From assembly GCA_028455995.1 (NCBI GenBank), contig JABELC010000010.1, forward strand, positions 1,514,001 to 1,578,000: a DNA stretch of 64,000 nucleotides, read 5' to 3'. Of this stretch, positions 33,731 through 45,426 are shown in pieces. Both the position numbers and the translations under genes were made by a program. Origin of the DNA: Scleromitrula shiraiana (lineage: Eukaryota > Ascomycota > Leotiomycetes > Helotiales > Sclerotiniaceae). Below the pieces are notes generated by a model. It made no database searches. It saw nothing but the letters and a program-made list of their open reading frames with translations, and was not told where the DNA came from. The first letter of the stretch is position 1. The number at the start of each line of letters is the position of its first letter.

Positions 33731-34705
33731 CTCGGTCAAATTAAAATTGAAGCACGCGCAAAATAAGCGAATCGCTTCAAAATCGACGATTTTGTACAAA
33801 TCACCTTTTGTGCCGATGTAAATAAATCATTTAATTATTGATAAAATTATTTAAGATTATAAATATAAATTACTTTTATATTTAAATATTTATTATTAAA
33901 ATTTAAAGATTAAATAATGATTCTGAAATTTATAATATTTAATTCAATATAAAGTAAAAATCATATTAATATATTACGTTTTTAATTTAGTTTAAATTAA
34001 GCAAATTATTATATTAAAAAATAATGAAAATATATATGAATATATAAAAAAAAACTTTTATTTGATATAAATATTATATATTAAAATTTAATATAGTGTT
34101 TTTAAAGAATCGAAGTTATAAGAGTATTTTAAAATCTTTAAAATCTTTAAAAATCTGAATAATTTATTCAAATCAAAATTATATTAAATAATATTTTAAT
34201 ATAATAATTATAAAGATATAAATTATCATATATAAAAATTTGAAATGATTTTGATGATTTTTAAAAATCGAAGTTATAATAGTATTTGGTGCTTGTAAGT
34301 ATTATATACACTCTTTTTAACTTTATTATATTGTATTTTTTATATATTTTTAATATAGATAATATTTATATTAAATAAAAGTTTTTGTTCTATATATTTA
34401 TATATATCTTTATTATTTTCTAATATAATAATTTACTCGATTTAAATTAACTTAAAATTATAGTATTTTTATATAATTTTTATTTTATATTTGATTAAAT
34501 ATTATAAATTTTAAAATCATTATTTAATCTTTAAATTTTAATAATAAATATTTTGATATAAAAATAATTTTTATTCAATATTTTAAATGATTCTATAAAT
34601 AATTGATCGATTTATTCATATCGATATAAGAGGTGTTTTGTATAAAATCGATGATTTTGAGGGTTTTTAGCAATTGGCGCGTGCTTCAATTTTAATTTAA
34701 CCGAG
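33731..34705. mobile_element. 975-bp fold-back (long-TIR) element, TA target duplication
   Basis: The left terminus CTCGGTCAAATTAAAATTGA and right terminus TCAATTTTAATTTAACCGAG are inverted repeats. The match, with mismatches and small gaps, extends at least about 360 bp inward on each side (GCACGCGC near both ends, TTTAAAGATTAAATAATGAT in both arms). The centre, about 34,100-34,330, has two direct copies of an ATCGAAGTTATAA-containing unit. TA flanks both ends (33,729-33,730 and 34,706-34,707), as for Tc1/mariner or pogo-type elements. There is no ORF. The whole element is AT-rich, consistent with RIP-like decay. Confidence 0.85.
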
Positions 34706-35188
34706 TAGAATGGGGGACTAATTCATTTTCCGATATATATCTAGATTCTGAACATCAACAAGTATCTCAAGCAATTTACCTTTGAATGTTTACTTAAAAA
34801 TATGTATTCAATTCTTCATTAGACTAGTTGAATTTGAATATCAGTTTAAAATGTGAATACTCAAATGTATATTACTAAGTTGAATGGTTGTATTTCAAAC
34901 AGATATTCAAAACTTCAACGGCTCAGTGGCATATATTTTATGAAAGGAAGTCCAGCTTCTTGATCGGATTGCAATAAGAGCTTGTAGATCGGAGGAACAT
35001 CTCTATTTGATGGCATAGGTTCTTACGATTCTCCATGTGCAACTAAACGAGTTGATTCTCCAATTCTGGAAGAGTAGTCGCTATCAATATCATGAACTAC
35101 TACTAGTTATCTAATTCATTATTATATTATATATCTAGTCATAAATCATTCCAAATCCCCAGCACCATCTATCTATATGTTTATTCAT
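34706..35188. other. Gene-free interval downstream of the amidase
   Basis: The 3' flank of the minus-strand amidase. No feature is recognised. Confidence 0.5.
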
Positions 35189-37176
35189 CTAATACATCAA
35201 ACTACCAGTTTTGGGCACTGCAAGTATACCCTCAGCTAATAATTGTTCTGCCAAGGCAAATACCATTCCATCGCATCCCTTTCTAACAACAACATCAACA
35301 GCAACTGGAAGATATTCAGTTTGAAGTGAAATAGTCGAGTTATATGCTGCTTGACCAATTGGGAATACCATATCTGGAACTTCTGCAAAGATAGAGATAC
35401 TACTGACTAAGAATCCTGAAGGGATACTAGGAATACTATGAATCGTTAGTATGGAACCTTTTGGGATAAAGAGGATTAATAAACTTAATAAATTACCTGC
35501 TATATACATTTCTATAAGCAGTAGTGGCGAGTGTTCCAGGATAGAGGAATATGCTGTCACTACAACTAGTTGGACTAGGTGGAAGAACTTCTTCGGCAAT
35601 CCAATCCATGAATACGGTCTTATTGTATAGAGCTTCGGTGGTAGCATCAGCACTAATATTATTTTGTCCCCATGTCCATCTTCTCAATGGAACTGGATCA
35701 ATGAATGGACGAGCACCATTATTAGCAGCTGCGTAGTCAGCATAGAATGGCTCTGCTAGAAGACTGTATTGTTGTTGGGTGATGAGAACAGGATATACGA
35801 TATCTAAGAAATCGTGAATGGAAGAACCGTTTGCTTCTGAAGGAGTTGTGTTATTCCAAAGCGTGTCGATATCAAGAGCAGTAGTACTGGTGGAGTTAAG
35901 GAATGTTTCTAACTTCGCGAGGAAATCAAGTAAGATTGATTGTGCCTCAGTTGTTGCATTCTTTGGGAAACCTGAAGTAATGATTTTCTTCGGGAATGAA
36001 GTAAAGTTGCTGGTCATATTGGTACCATATAAAACCTTAGCAGCTTCATGCCATAATAGTGGATCTCTCGTGAGGAAACCAGCCGTATCAAGATTTGGCG
36101 ATAAAGGCATAACATTATCCAAACTCACAAGTCCATGAGATGGTCTATTACCGAAACATCCATTAACTTGAGATGGATTACGAATACTACCACCGGTATC
36201 CGAACCGATTGCAATATCCAACCAATCATAAGCTCCAATACCTGCACCAGGACCGGATGAAGAAGATGATGGTGATTGATATCCATCACCACGTGGATTA
36301 AATGGACAATGATAATCGACCCAATCGGCTGTTGGGGATTCTCCATTTGCAAATTGTGATGTTTTCATCTTTCCAACTATAACAGCACCTGCGTCAATTA
36401 AGCTTTGCACTGCAGGCCCTGTAACATTGGCTGGTGGATAAAGTTCGTAGTAGGCTCTATTTCCATTGCTAGTTTTTATACCGGCAATATCGTAAATATC
36501 TTTCACGCCAAGTCTTACACCAGCGAGAGGTTGTTCGGTGGTTTTGGTGTAATAAAGTCTGGACGGTACACCTATGGTAGAACTTTGAACTCCTGGGATG
36601 GAAGCACTGAGAATTGAGAATGTTCCATCCGAATTCTCAATTGTCCCTTCTGTGAACGCATCTTGAACATCAGAGTACAAACGATACGCTTTGTAAAGTT
36701 CACCGGTGCTTGGCGATAGGAAATATGGTCCTGGTGGCACTTGGGTAGTGTTGGAGCTGCTGCTGAAATACTGGGTTCCATATTCGGAGCATGCTGTATT
36801 GAGAGAAGTAGAATTGCTGAAACCAATAAGATGGACAGCTAGCACGGGTTAGTTAGGTGATTCAACATGTGATGGTTGGCCAGAATGATATACCCTGTAA
36901 GAAACCGCTATTAAAGACATCATCTAATGCTGTATAATCGGCAACAAGTGACTCGAAGGAAGTAGTTGTAAATGTGCAATTCGAACTCTTCATGACAGTC
37001 AAAGGAATCAGATCAGAACCGGTAGCCTTCGAATTGATGGTTGCTACTGAATCAATACCGACGTAGTAGTTGATATTGTTGACATTGACCGTACTTCCAG
37101 TCTTTGAAATGGCTGCGTTCGCCATACCGATTAAAGATACAGTCATACCGGCTGCTTGAAACATTCTGAATGCCAT
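35189..37176 (-). CDS. Secreted amidase-signature hydrolase, 623 aa, 3 exons
   Basis: Exons 37,176-36,894, 36,838-35,497 and 35,435-35,189 join in frame. Residues 1-22 are a signal peptide. An N-terminal domain of about 100 residues (INYYVGIDSVATINS) precedes the amidase-signature fold. Catalytic features are visible: Lys207 in GVKDIYDIAG, a Ser-rich loop near 285-289 for the cis-serine, and nucleophile Ser312 in GSDTGGSIRNPS. The fold continues to the C-terminal exon (EVPDMVFPIGQAAYN). The family hydrolyses amide bonds with the Ser-cisSer-Lys triad; the substrate is not predictable. Introns have clear branch sites (CTAAC, ACTAAC). Three GATA motifs upstream suggest nitrogen control. All catalytic residues are present. 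Confidence 0.88.
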
Positions 37177-37410
37177 TTTCTGAGCTCTTGTTGGAGAATG
37201 ATGACTTTGATTGATTTAAAAGCTGCATGTCAACTCAAGAAGGACAGAGCAGCTGCTACTTATACTCTTTACCAAGGGAAGGAAATAGAATATTAACGTA
37301 TACGCAAATGTATTCGGTTTGAAGAATCCCAACAACAAGATAGCCAAGACTAACATTGGGTTCCTGCATATCTATCTCGATGACGCCTCATATTGAAGAT
37401 TACTTGCCCC

Positions 37411-37503
37411 GCACGAGATAAGATCAACATGAGTGGGGTGCGCAAGAGATAAGATTATCATGGGTGGGGTACGCAAGAGATAAGATTATATCATGAGTGG
37501 GAT
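37411..37503 (-). promoter_or_regulatory. Three tandem GATA-factor-like sites upstream of the amidase
   Basis: An imperfect repeat of about 31-33 bp occurs three times, each with GAGATAAGAT followed by GAGTGGG or GGGTGGGG. The GATAAG cores start near 37,417, 37,448 and 37,479, about 240-325 bp upstream of the amidase ATG. AGATAA fits HGATAR, the site of AreA/NIT2-type nitrogen regulators. Binding is inferred. Confidence 0.6.
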
Positions 37504-38931
37504 TGTTACCCGCTGGTAAGATAGGATGGTCTGGGGAAATTCTGATGATGGTGGAATCCTTAGGTGAGACATCATAATGTTTATAAGTATCAGAATATAC
37601 CATCCCATGTAAATATAATTCTTCCCAAACAAGATATCTCATCTGATATCAGAAGATGAAGACACCAGCAAGACTGGATGAAATAAATGAAAATCAAACA
37701 ACTGGAAAAACACAACCCCTCAAATTCTACCAAGTGACTGGAACTTCCTATCCTCGACACATGGTTATCACGCATATCATAGGTTCAAAACTGCGATATC
37801 GTCTTGGAACTACGTAGTCACGATAAGAGCTTTCGGTCCGACATTCCCAATGAAGAACTGATGCTTCAGAAACTACTCCGAAATCTATTCCGAAAAACTT
37901 TCTAACCTCATTTCTTTCTCGTTGTTGGTTACGAGTTTGACGAGTTTGACGAGTTTGATGGGAGTGTTCTTAATACATCTCTTGTGATAATGGATCATTG
38001 ACCATGGAGTCCGATTCCGCTTCTTCATAAGTACTTTTTCATGAGCAAGAAGAGAATCTTGTGATAATGGCAGAAGTCTGACCACCAGCATTCTAATTGC
38101 AAGAAAACTCTCCCTAATGAACTACACCACAAAAAGTCCATCCCTGAACTTATCAATAGCCTGCTCGAAAGTTCTCACGTTGTTTTGCAAAGTGAAGTGC
38201 CAATGTCGCATCAATGTTGCCGGCGGTGTGAATTCCCATCATCACCTATATACCCGTCAACATCTCAACCTCATCTTTTCCATTCGAAAAGTTGCTTCCT
38301 CAACTTATTATATAAGAATTCATAAAACCACATCTCAAGTACTACACACGTGTTGATTGCTTCATTTCAACTGGGTCGGCTCGAGGCTGGAAATATCCCC
38401 AAATATGAATGACGAATGTTTGCAGATCATAAAATACACGTTCCATTTCAACGGTGTCAAGTCTCTCTCATCCAATGTCCTTCGATATCAATAGGCACGA
38501 AGTCGTTACAGCCTATGGAGATTAAGATATTTCTCACCAAAAAGGAATCAGTGAACAAATAGGAGATAGATGTAACCCACATGTACAACATGAGTTTGAA
38601 GAAATAGGAAGGTAGAAAGTTCTACCTGCAAGTCCAAGGGCTAGTAGACTCGTTTTCGATCTTTTTATGCAGGTTCATGTACGACTCCATGGAATTTGCG
38701 ACGTTGGTTAATTATATTATCCTATCATGGAATACACGTGTATTATTTTATACCCCGCTGCCGGATACAATCGGGAATCGGATTCAAATATAGGGATTTG
38801 TTTTGTGGTAGTGAATTTTCTCAAATTAGATCTTCTCCCCCTTCTTCGTCGTTGTTTAGAAGCACCTCTTCATTGCAAGGGGAAAATTGTCGATGTTGTT
38901 TGATAGAAAGAAATCTTCAAACGTACTCAAC
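37504..38931. other. Divergent intergenic region, amidase and phosphoesterase promoters
   Basis: No gene is supported. A short run of CGAGTTTGA units lies at about 37,928-37,956. Small frames on both strands lack coding features. An ATG at 38,893, in frame with the following gene, would add 13 residues before its signal peptide. Confidence 0.5.
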
Positions 38932-40501
38932 ATGATCAGCCTCAAGGCAGTTCTCATTGCGGTTTTATCCAACTCCGTATTGGCTATTCCACAGAATATT
39001 CAATATCATGAGACTACAGATAATTCATGGAAGAATAGAATTAAGAATGTAGTTGTTTTAGTCGAGGAAAATCGATCTTTTGATACATTCGCTGGCGGTC
39101 TTGATTATAATTCAGCTATAGATGGATTACTACATCATAATTATTGCAATTCTATGTAAGCGTTTTGAATGATCCTATTTGAAACAACTAACATGATGAT
39201 AGGAATGCATCAGATCCATCTCAAAAGGCCGATGTTTGTGCTGGACCTCGTGCAAATGATATTGCAGCAGATGATCCAAATCATAGCATTTCTGGTATTA
39301 ATATGCAACGTAAGTACTTTGGGATATAGTTAAATGTCCATGTTTTATATACACATCCAAAGACAAGATATTTTAATATCTACATCTTGATCCAACATTG
39401 AGAGATTGATTATTTCAACTGCTCTCACGTCGGATCATGACTAATGACTATATCAAGTATGTTTCTAACATTTTGAAAGTCTTCACAACATGGCATCCTG
39501 ATGAAGCGGCTGCAAATGCCGGAAAACTTAAACAGAATATGCGTGGTTTCGTTACCGAGCAATCCATTACCTATTCTACCCTCAATAAAACTCGTGCCGC
39601 TGAAGCCATCAACTATTATACACCAGATCAAATTCGAGTCTTTGGTACAATGGCGGAAAACTTCGTTTTATTCGATAGATGGTTTGCATCAGTTCCAGGC
39701 CCAACAAATCCAAATAGAGCCTACATAACCTCAGGTACATCTTATGGTCATGGTAAAAATGATGCTCTTTTTGCCCTATATGGTCTACCTCAAAGATCAA
39801 TCTTTCAAGAATTATCGGAATCGAACATAACCTGGATCAACTATCAAAATTCTACCATTGCTCCTGGTCAAGGATTTAATCCAGATGCCGCATTTTATAA
39901 CTGGACATATGATTCTGGTGCTTATAAGACGAATATTGCTCCTCTTCAACAATTCTATGATGATGCTGCTAGTGGAAACCTACCTCAATTCACATATATC
40001 AATCCGGAATGTTGCTCCTATCAATCTTTTCATCCACCGTCACCTATTACACTTGGAGAAAACTTCATCAAGGGTATATATGAAGCCATACGAAACTCAC
40101 CTCAATGGAACGAAACACTTTTCATCCTCACATTTGACGAGCATGGTGGATTTGGTGATCATGTTCCTCCACCAGTTAATGTACCAGCTGGTGATGATCT
40201 CACTTATACCGAATTGGCACCAGATGGAAAGAATATCACATTTGATTTTAAACGGTTAGGTATTCGTGTTCCTACTTTGTTGATAAGTCCTTGGGTTGGT
40301 AAAGGCGTGGTTGAACATAAGGGGAGTAATAAGGGTGGTGAGTATTCACATACTAGTATTTTATCTTTCTTGTCGGAGTTGTGGGGATTGAAACCTTTGA
40401 CTCCTAGAGTGGCATGGAGTTCGAGTTTTGAACATTTGATTACGGGGAAGTTTAGAGGGGATACGCCGACTATTTTGCCTAATCCTTTGCCATATAATTA
40501 A
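38932..40501 (+). CDS. Secreted phosphoesterase family phospholipase C / acid phosphatase, 450 aa
   Basis: Exons 38,932-39,155, 39,203-39,309 and 39,480-40,501 join in frame. The 170-nt second intron is bridged to give NMQLFTTWHPDEA. The chosen ATG yields a clean signal peptide (MISLKAVLIAVLSNSVLA). The mature protein shows VVLVEENRSFDTFAG, the metal-binding and active-site start of PF04185-type phosphoesterases, VFDRW-like VLFDRWFASVPGPTNPNR, PECCS, LFILTFDEHGGFGDHVPPP and LISPWVGKG. Those motifs fit non-hemolytic phospholipases C and fungal acid phosphatases that cleave phosphate esters outside the cell. Length and motifs are complete. The exact substrate is not determined. Confidence 0.88.
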
Positions 40502-43192
40502 AGGAGGCTGGGCATGTTGGAGGCGGAGGATAGTAAAAGATCGTGGGAATTGGCTATGATGTGTAGTGGATAAATCAATAAAAGTTATTATACTTAACTT
40601 CTGAATAGTCATAAATAGTTCGGGGGAAACCAGTATATCTAACAGCAGTACGTGAAGTATGCCGAAGAAAAATAATACTCAGATAAACCATCTACAAACC
40701 AAATTCACAACCATTCATCTCTTAGCCTTAGTCCAAGAAAATCTCTTCCAAACTATTGGATATTCCACATCAAAGTATCGGTATCGTATGTGGAGGCTCA
40801 TGAACTATCTAGCCCCCGATTTTTCTAAACTTTTTAATCTTATCACTAGACTCCTGGCTATAGTAGACTCGGAACTGATAACCGTATCTTAGCACTGGAC
40901 TAGACGAGCTAGACTAGACTAGACTAAAACTACCACGAACGTTGGGAAAAAGTTTGCATTGGGTTATTTGGCTAGTGGAACTGTATGACTGGTTAATTTG
41001 AACCAAACCCCCACTTTATGGGGAGAGGAGGATTAGTTTTGCTTGATTGTGTACGCGTACGTCTTCTTTACTAAAATACTTGGTGTTCGGAGGTTGTAGG
41101 ATTGATTTCTTGGGAGCTTTTATGTGGTTGTTGAAGAGGGTCTTGGTGTTAGTAGTATAATGATACAAAGGAAGTCAAAGCGAAAAAGTGGTGTTGGATA
41201 TATCTGCGGTAATGATATCGGAAAGTAAAATCATTAGTTTTGTTTCTAGCATTGAGGGTTAATCGGGAATGAAAGCGAACCTCGCCGTCAACTTCGCTCA
41301 TATCAATATCACTCACGGGGACTTACTTCCTCGGGCTTGTCAAATCATCCATTGGTAACTTATCTATTGAATAAATCGGATACATATAGTAAGACTTTAT
41401 GTGAACAAAGATGTCAGGAAGGAGAACTCATTTGGTCGTAAAAGCTGCAATGCCCTATATGTAAGGGACCCGCCTGATGAATAGAAAAGGCACAGTATCA
41501 CCTATAAAATCTGATTGTATACATTACAGTCAGTCTCATATCTCGTTTCATGTATGTACCTGTGTACCGAATGACGAAAGATATGTCGGTGTTCTCACAC
41601 TCGTACAATACGAGGAAGTTAATGATGTAGGTGGTATATGAAACCACCCAAGCCTAATACCATACTATCCTCTAAAATCGAAGATATTGATACCGATCAA
41701 ACCAGATTCATAATTGCATCAGGAATATATACCGATAATACGGTAATGGCTGAAGAAGAGGTTATGCACGGAACTTCTCCATTCCATGCACGTCATCACC
41801 ACCCACAAAATATCTCGTATTTTTTGGAGTAGCTCAACAGGAATAAGGAAGGAAAGGAAATATTGTGACATTTTTATGAGATTCAATGTAATATCATATT
41901 GAAGTCAATGAAAATTTTTATTGAAGCTATTATTTGAAATTTTCTTAGATAGTCTTATTAGTACACTAGATATTAGGTCGAAGGAGCGACTGTTGCCGGG
42001 CGCCGTGGGCCGAAATAGATTAGGACCTTGGCTCCAGGTACAGCCTTCGAATCTTTCTCTAAGAGAAAAAGAATTTCCTGAGCTTCTCAATTGAAGTGAA
42101 TCATCCATTCTATATGATCCATTCGATCAATAGTTACACAACCTGTGCTCATCATCTATCCATCAATCTTGCATATTCGCCCCACCATAACGATTTCCCC
42201 GCTTATGAAGCAAGCCACTCCTTATTCGGATCTTTTCCCCAACCTCTCCCGTCCCGTCTGTTTCTTTTGCTTTGCTTTGCTTTTGCCCCTCATTATACAT
42301 CACATCAACCTCAAGTTACGTTCCATCCTTTGATCAATACCTAATTATAGTTTGAAAATATAAAGAATATTATATTAGACTAGACAAAAATACCAATGTA
42401 TTACCCCACAAAAAGGTCTGGGTGTGAAGATCTTTCCAAGTGTCCCCGGTATCATATTCAAATCATACCTCTCTTGATCTTATCGTATCGAGAGAATTCT
42501 CTAATAGAAAGCTATTAGGTATGGTAATGGTATCCCCTAACTTTAAAGGAATTCAAGACAATTTGGAAAGTAAACGCCAACTCAACACTAGAAACATTAA
42601 TATCCAATAACCATCAAACCATCACACTTCATAGGGACATACCCTTACTGTTGTATTACCTTAATCATCAAGCTATCAGATTAGACTCACATTTCCTCTT
42701 TCTACCCACAATGATAGACAAAAGTTATGTCAATCCACCAAAAACTCTATTCTATTTCAAGATATCTTGCATTTTCAATGTAGCCTAGTGGTATCCTAGT
42801 GGTATCAAATCGAATCAAATCAAATCATATGAAGTCGAATATTACTTTACTGCCGTCCTTCTTTTTTTGTCTTTTTCCACATATTCACTTGGCTAGAGTC
42901 ACTAGTTGGCTTTTTCCCTTTTGATCTAATGATCTACTATACTAGTATACAATACTACTAACCTGTGACCTTAAGTGAATCTTCAACCTCTTTATAAAGA
43001 ATAACCTTGTTTCCTTTCCTGCCCTGCCTTCTCCATTTTTCAACGTTACATCTTCTATAAGAATCACCTCCTCATTCACTTTCTTGCTTCCTATTCATCA
43101 TCGTCTTCATAATCATCACATTCGCTCCATACTATCTATCCTTTTGATCCCTTACCACATCATCTCAATATCAAAGTTATAATACAGTAATC
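40502..43192. other. 2.7-kb gene-free interval
   Basis: Frames of 60-85 codons (for example 41,638 and 42,096) have no signal peptide, intron or motif support. There are small CTAGA-type (40,900-40,925) and TCAAA-type (42,805-42,825) simple repeats. The final 250 bp are CT-rich and likely the promoter/5' UTR of the wall-protein gene. Confidence 0.5.
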
Positions 43193-44392
43193 ATGAAGAC
43201 AACATTCGCTATCATCGCTGGCCTTGCCACCGCCGTCTCAGCTCAAGGTGTAACAAGTGTCATCACACCAACTGCATCAGCTCCATCAGGATGCGCTACC
43301 AACTTTTCAGGAGACTTTCAAATCTCGGTTGTCAATGTTAGTTCTGTTACAACCAAGCGTGAAGAAGTCGTCAAGGTAAATAACATATCCTCATCTCCCT
43401 TCATACCCCATCACATAACCAAACATAACTAACTCTCCCACCCCATCCAGCGAGCATCCTGCCCCGCCAACACCCTAGCCATCACCCTCAACAACGGTGT
43501 CCTGCTCGACCAATCCGGCCGCACCGGCTACATAGCCGCAAACCGCCAATTCCAATTCGACGGCCCCGCCCAAACCGGCGCAATCTACACCGGCGGTTTC
43601 TCCGTCTGCAGCAACGGCTCCCTCGCTTTAGGTGGTTCAGCAGTCTTCTACCAATGTCTCTCCGGAACCTTCTATAATCTGTACGATCAATCTCAAGGAG
43701 CACAGTGTTCACAGATTCTCATCCAAGCTGCCGGATGTTCGGGCTCGGGAACTAGCTCTGCATCTTCGGGTCAATCAAGCGCCAGTAGTGCGGGCGTGAG
43801 CCAGATTGGTGATGGTCAGCCCCAGGCGAGCACGTCCGCTACACTTTCCACCGCGAAGGTGTCTCAAATCAGCGACGGACAGGTTCAGGCTAGCACATCT
43901 GCTACTTTGTCTACAGCCAGGATTTCCCAAATCAGCGACGGCCAAATTCAAGCTACTACAGCTGCCACCGTCTCCCCCGTTTCCTCCGCAAAGATCTCCC
44001 AGATCAGCGATGGACAAATTCAAGCTACTACTGCCGCCACCGTATCACCTGTTCCCTCGGCAATAATCTCCCAAATCAGTGACGGACAAATCCAAGCTAC
44101 GACCGCTGCATCAGTCTCCTCATCATCCGTTCGCCCCTCCGCTGTTATTTCTCAGATTAGCGATGGACAAATCCAAGCCACGACCGCTCCTGCCGTCGTT
44201 CCATCGACCACTCTCTCCTCGGCGGTTATTTCTCAAATCGGCGATGGTCAGATTCAGGCTAGTACCGCTGCTAGTAATGCTACGGTTACAAGCCCTACAT
44301 CTCCTGCTCAGTTCACTGGTGCCGCGGCCGTAAATGCTGTCGGTAGTGGACTGGCGGCTGTTGTCTTGGGACTTGTTGCTGCGGTTTTGTAG
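43193..44392 (+). CDS. Pir-repeat cell-wall protein with probable GPI tail, 374 aa
   Basis: Exons 43,193-43,375 and 43,451-44,392. A signal peptide (MKTTFAIIAGLATAVSAQ) is followed by a Cys-containing globular N-terminal domain. A KR dibasic site spans the intron (KR-ASCPAN), a possible Kex2 site. From about residue 178 there are seven Pir-type repeats (SQIGDGQPQAS, then SQISDGQ-V/I-QA-S/T variants) spaced by S/T/P-rich linkers. The C-terminus is a hydrophobic stretch after FTGAAAVN, resembling a GPI-attachment signal. Pir repeats form alkali-labile ester links from the repeat glutamine to beta-1,3-glucan. Yeast Pir proteins carry a C-terminal four-Cys domain instead; here the Cys domain is N-terminal. 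Confidence 0.9.
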
Positions 44393-45051
44393 ATGATTTA
44401 CTATAGGATGGGGTATCTTTTCTAGGGTTATTTTGCTCCCCGATGACTTTTTTTTCTCTTTTCTATTTTCTCTTTTTGTTTGGGAGGGAGGTGGTTAATC
44501 AATTGCATGGATGGATCAATAGATGGATGGATGGATGGATGGATAGCATCGGATAGGTTGGCATTGGACTTCACTGCATAGGGTGGTAAGGAATGGGATT
44601 ACATGGATTGAATGGTAATTTGGCACACATAAACACACAACATCGATTGTCGACATGATACTCCATCATATCATCGACTGTACCTAATAATTAATAATTT
44701 CTCATATCTTCCTGTACGCAGTTTACTTTAATAGGTGGTAGTAGTAAGATAGTTAAATAATGAATGAAAAGTAAATGAATTAATTAATTAATCAATGAAT
44801 TATTTATTTATTTAACTAATCACCATCATGATATTATCTTCCCCTCCATTCTTTCGTTTTCTCTGCTCCGAGTCGTTTCGATATCTACTCTACTCTACAT
44901 TGCTCGCTTGCTTTTTTCTTCGCTTTCCCTGTTCTTTCTCTCTGGAATTCTCCCCTGCTAATTCCTCCTCCTCCTCCTCCTCCTCCTCCTCCTGCTGCTG
45001 CTGATGCTATCCACGTTCCCCTTTCATATTCCTCTATGGTCCCATCATCTA

Positions 45052-45165
45052 TCTACCCATCTACCCATCTACCCATCTACCCATCTACCCATCTACCCAT
45101 CTACCCATCTACCCATCTACCCATCTACCCATCTACCCATCTACCCATCTACCCATCTACCCATC
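45052..45165. repeat. (CATCTACC)n octanucleotide array
   Basis: About 14 nearly perfect head-to-tail CATCTACC units, with a few more after a CATCATCTAT interruption. The spurious repeat-encoded frames here read STHLPIYP. Confidence 0.9.
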
Positions 45166-45326
45166 ATCTATCTACCCATCTCCCTCCATCTAAAACACAC
45201 TCCATTTCCCCTTCCACCATCAATCCCCATCTCATCCCCATCTCATCCCCATCTCATCCCCACACCCACACCCCATACCTACTTCCAAAATACCAAAACA
45301 ACTTATTTAGTGCGTGCGTGCGTGAT

Positions 45327-45328
45327 AT

Positions 45329-45423
<95 letters not shown>

Positions 45424-45426
45424 TTT
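45327..45426. repeat. (ATTT)n array
   Basis: About 24 uninterrupted tetranucleotide units. Confidence 0.95.

Noticed and set aside
41638..41832. 64-codon frame in the 40.5-43.2 kb gap
   Set aside because: No supporting motif or splice site; length expected by chance.
45052..45165. Possible CRISPR-like array of regularly spaced repeats
   Set aside because: Eight-bp units run head to tail without unique spacers, in a eukaryotic genome; it is a minisatellite. The same applies to the 25.2-kb and 52.1-kb arrays.
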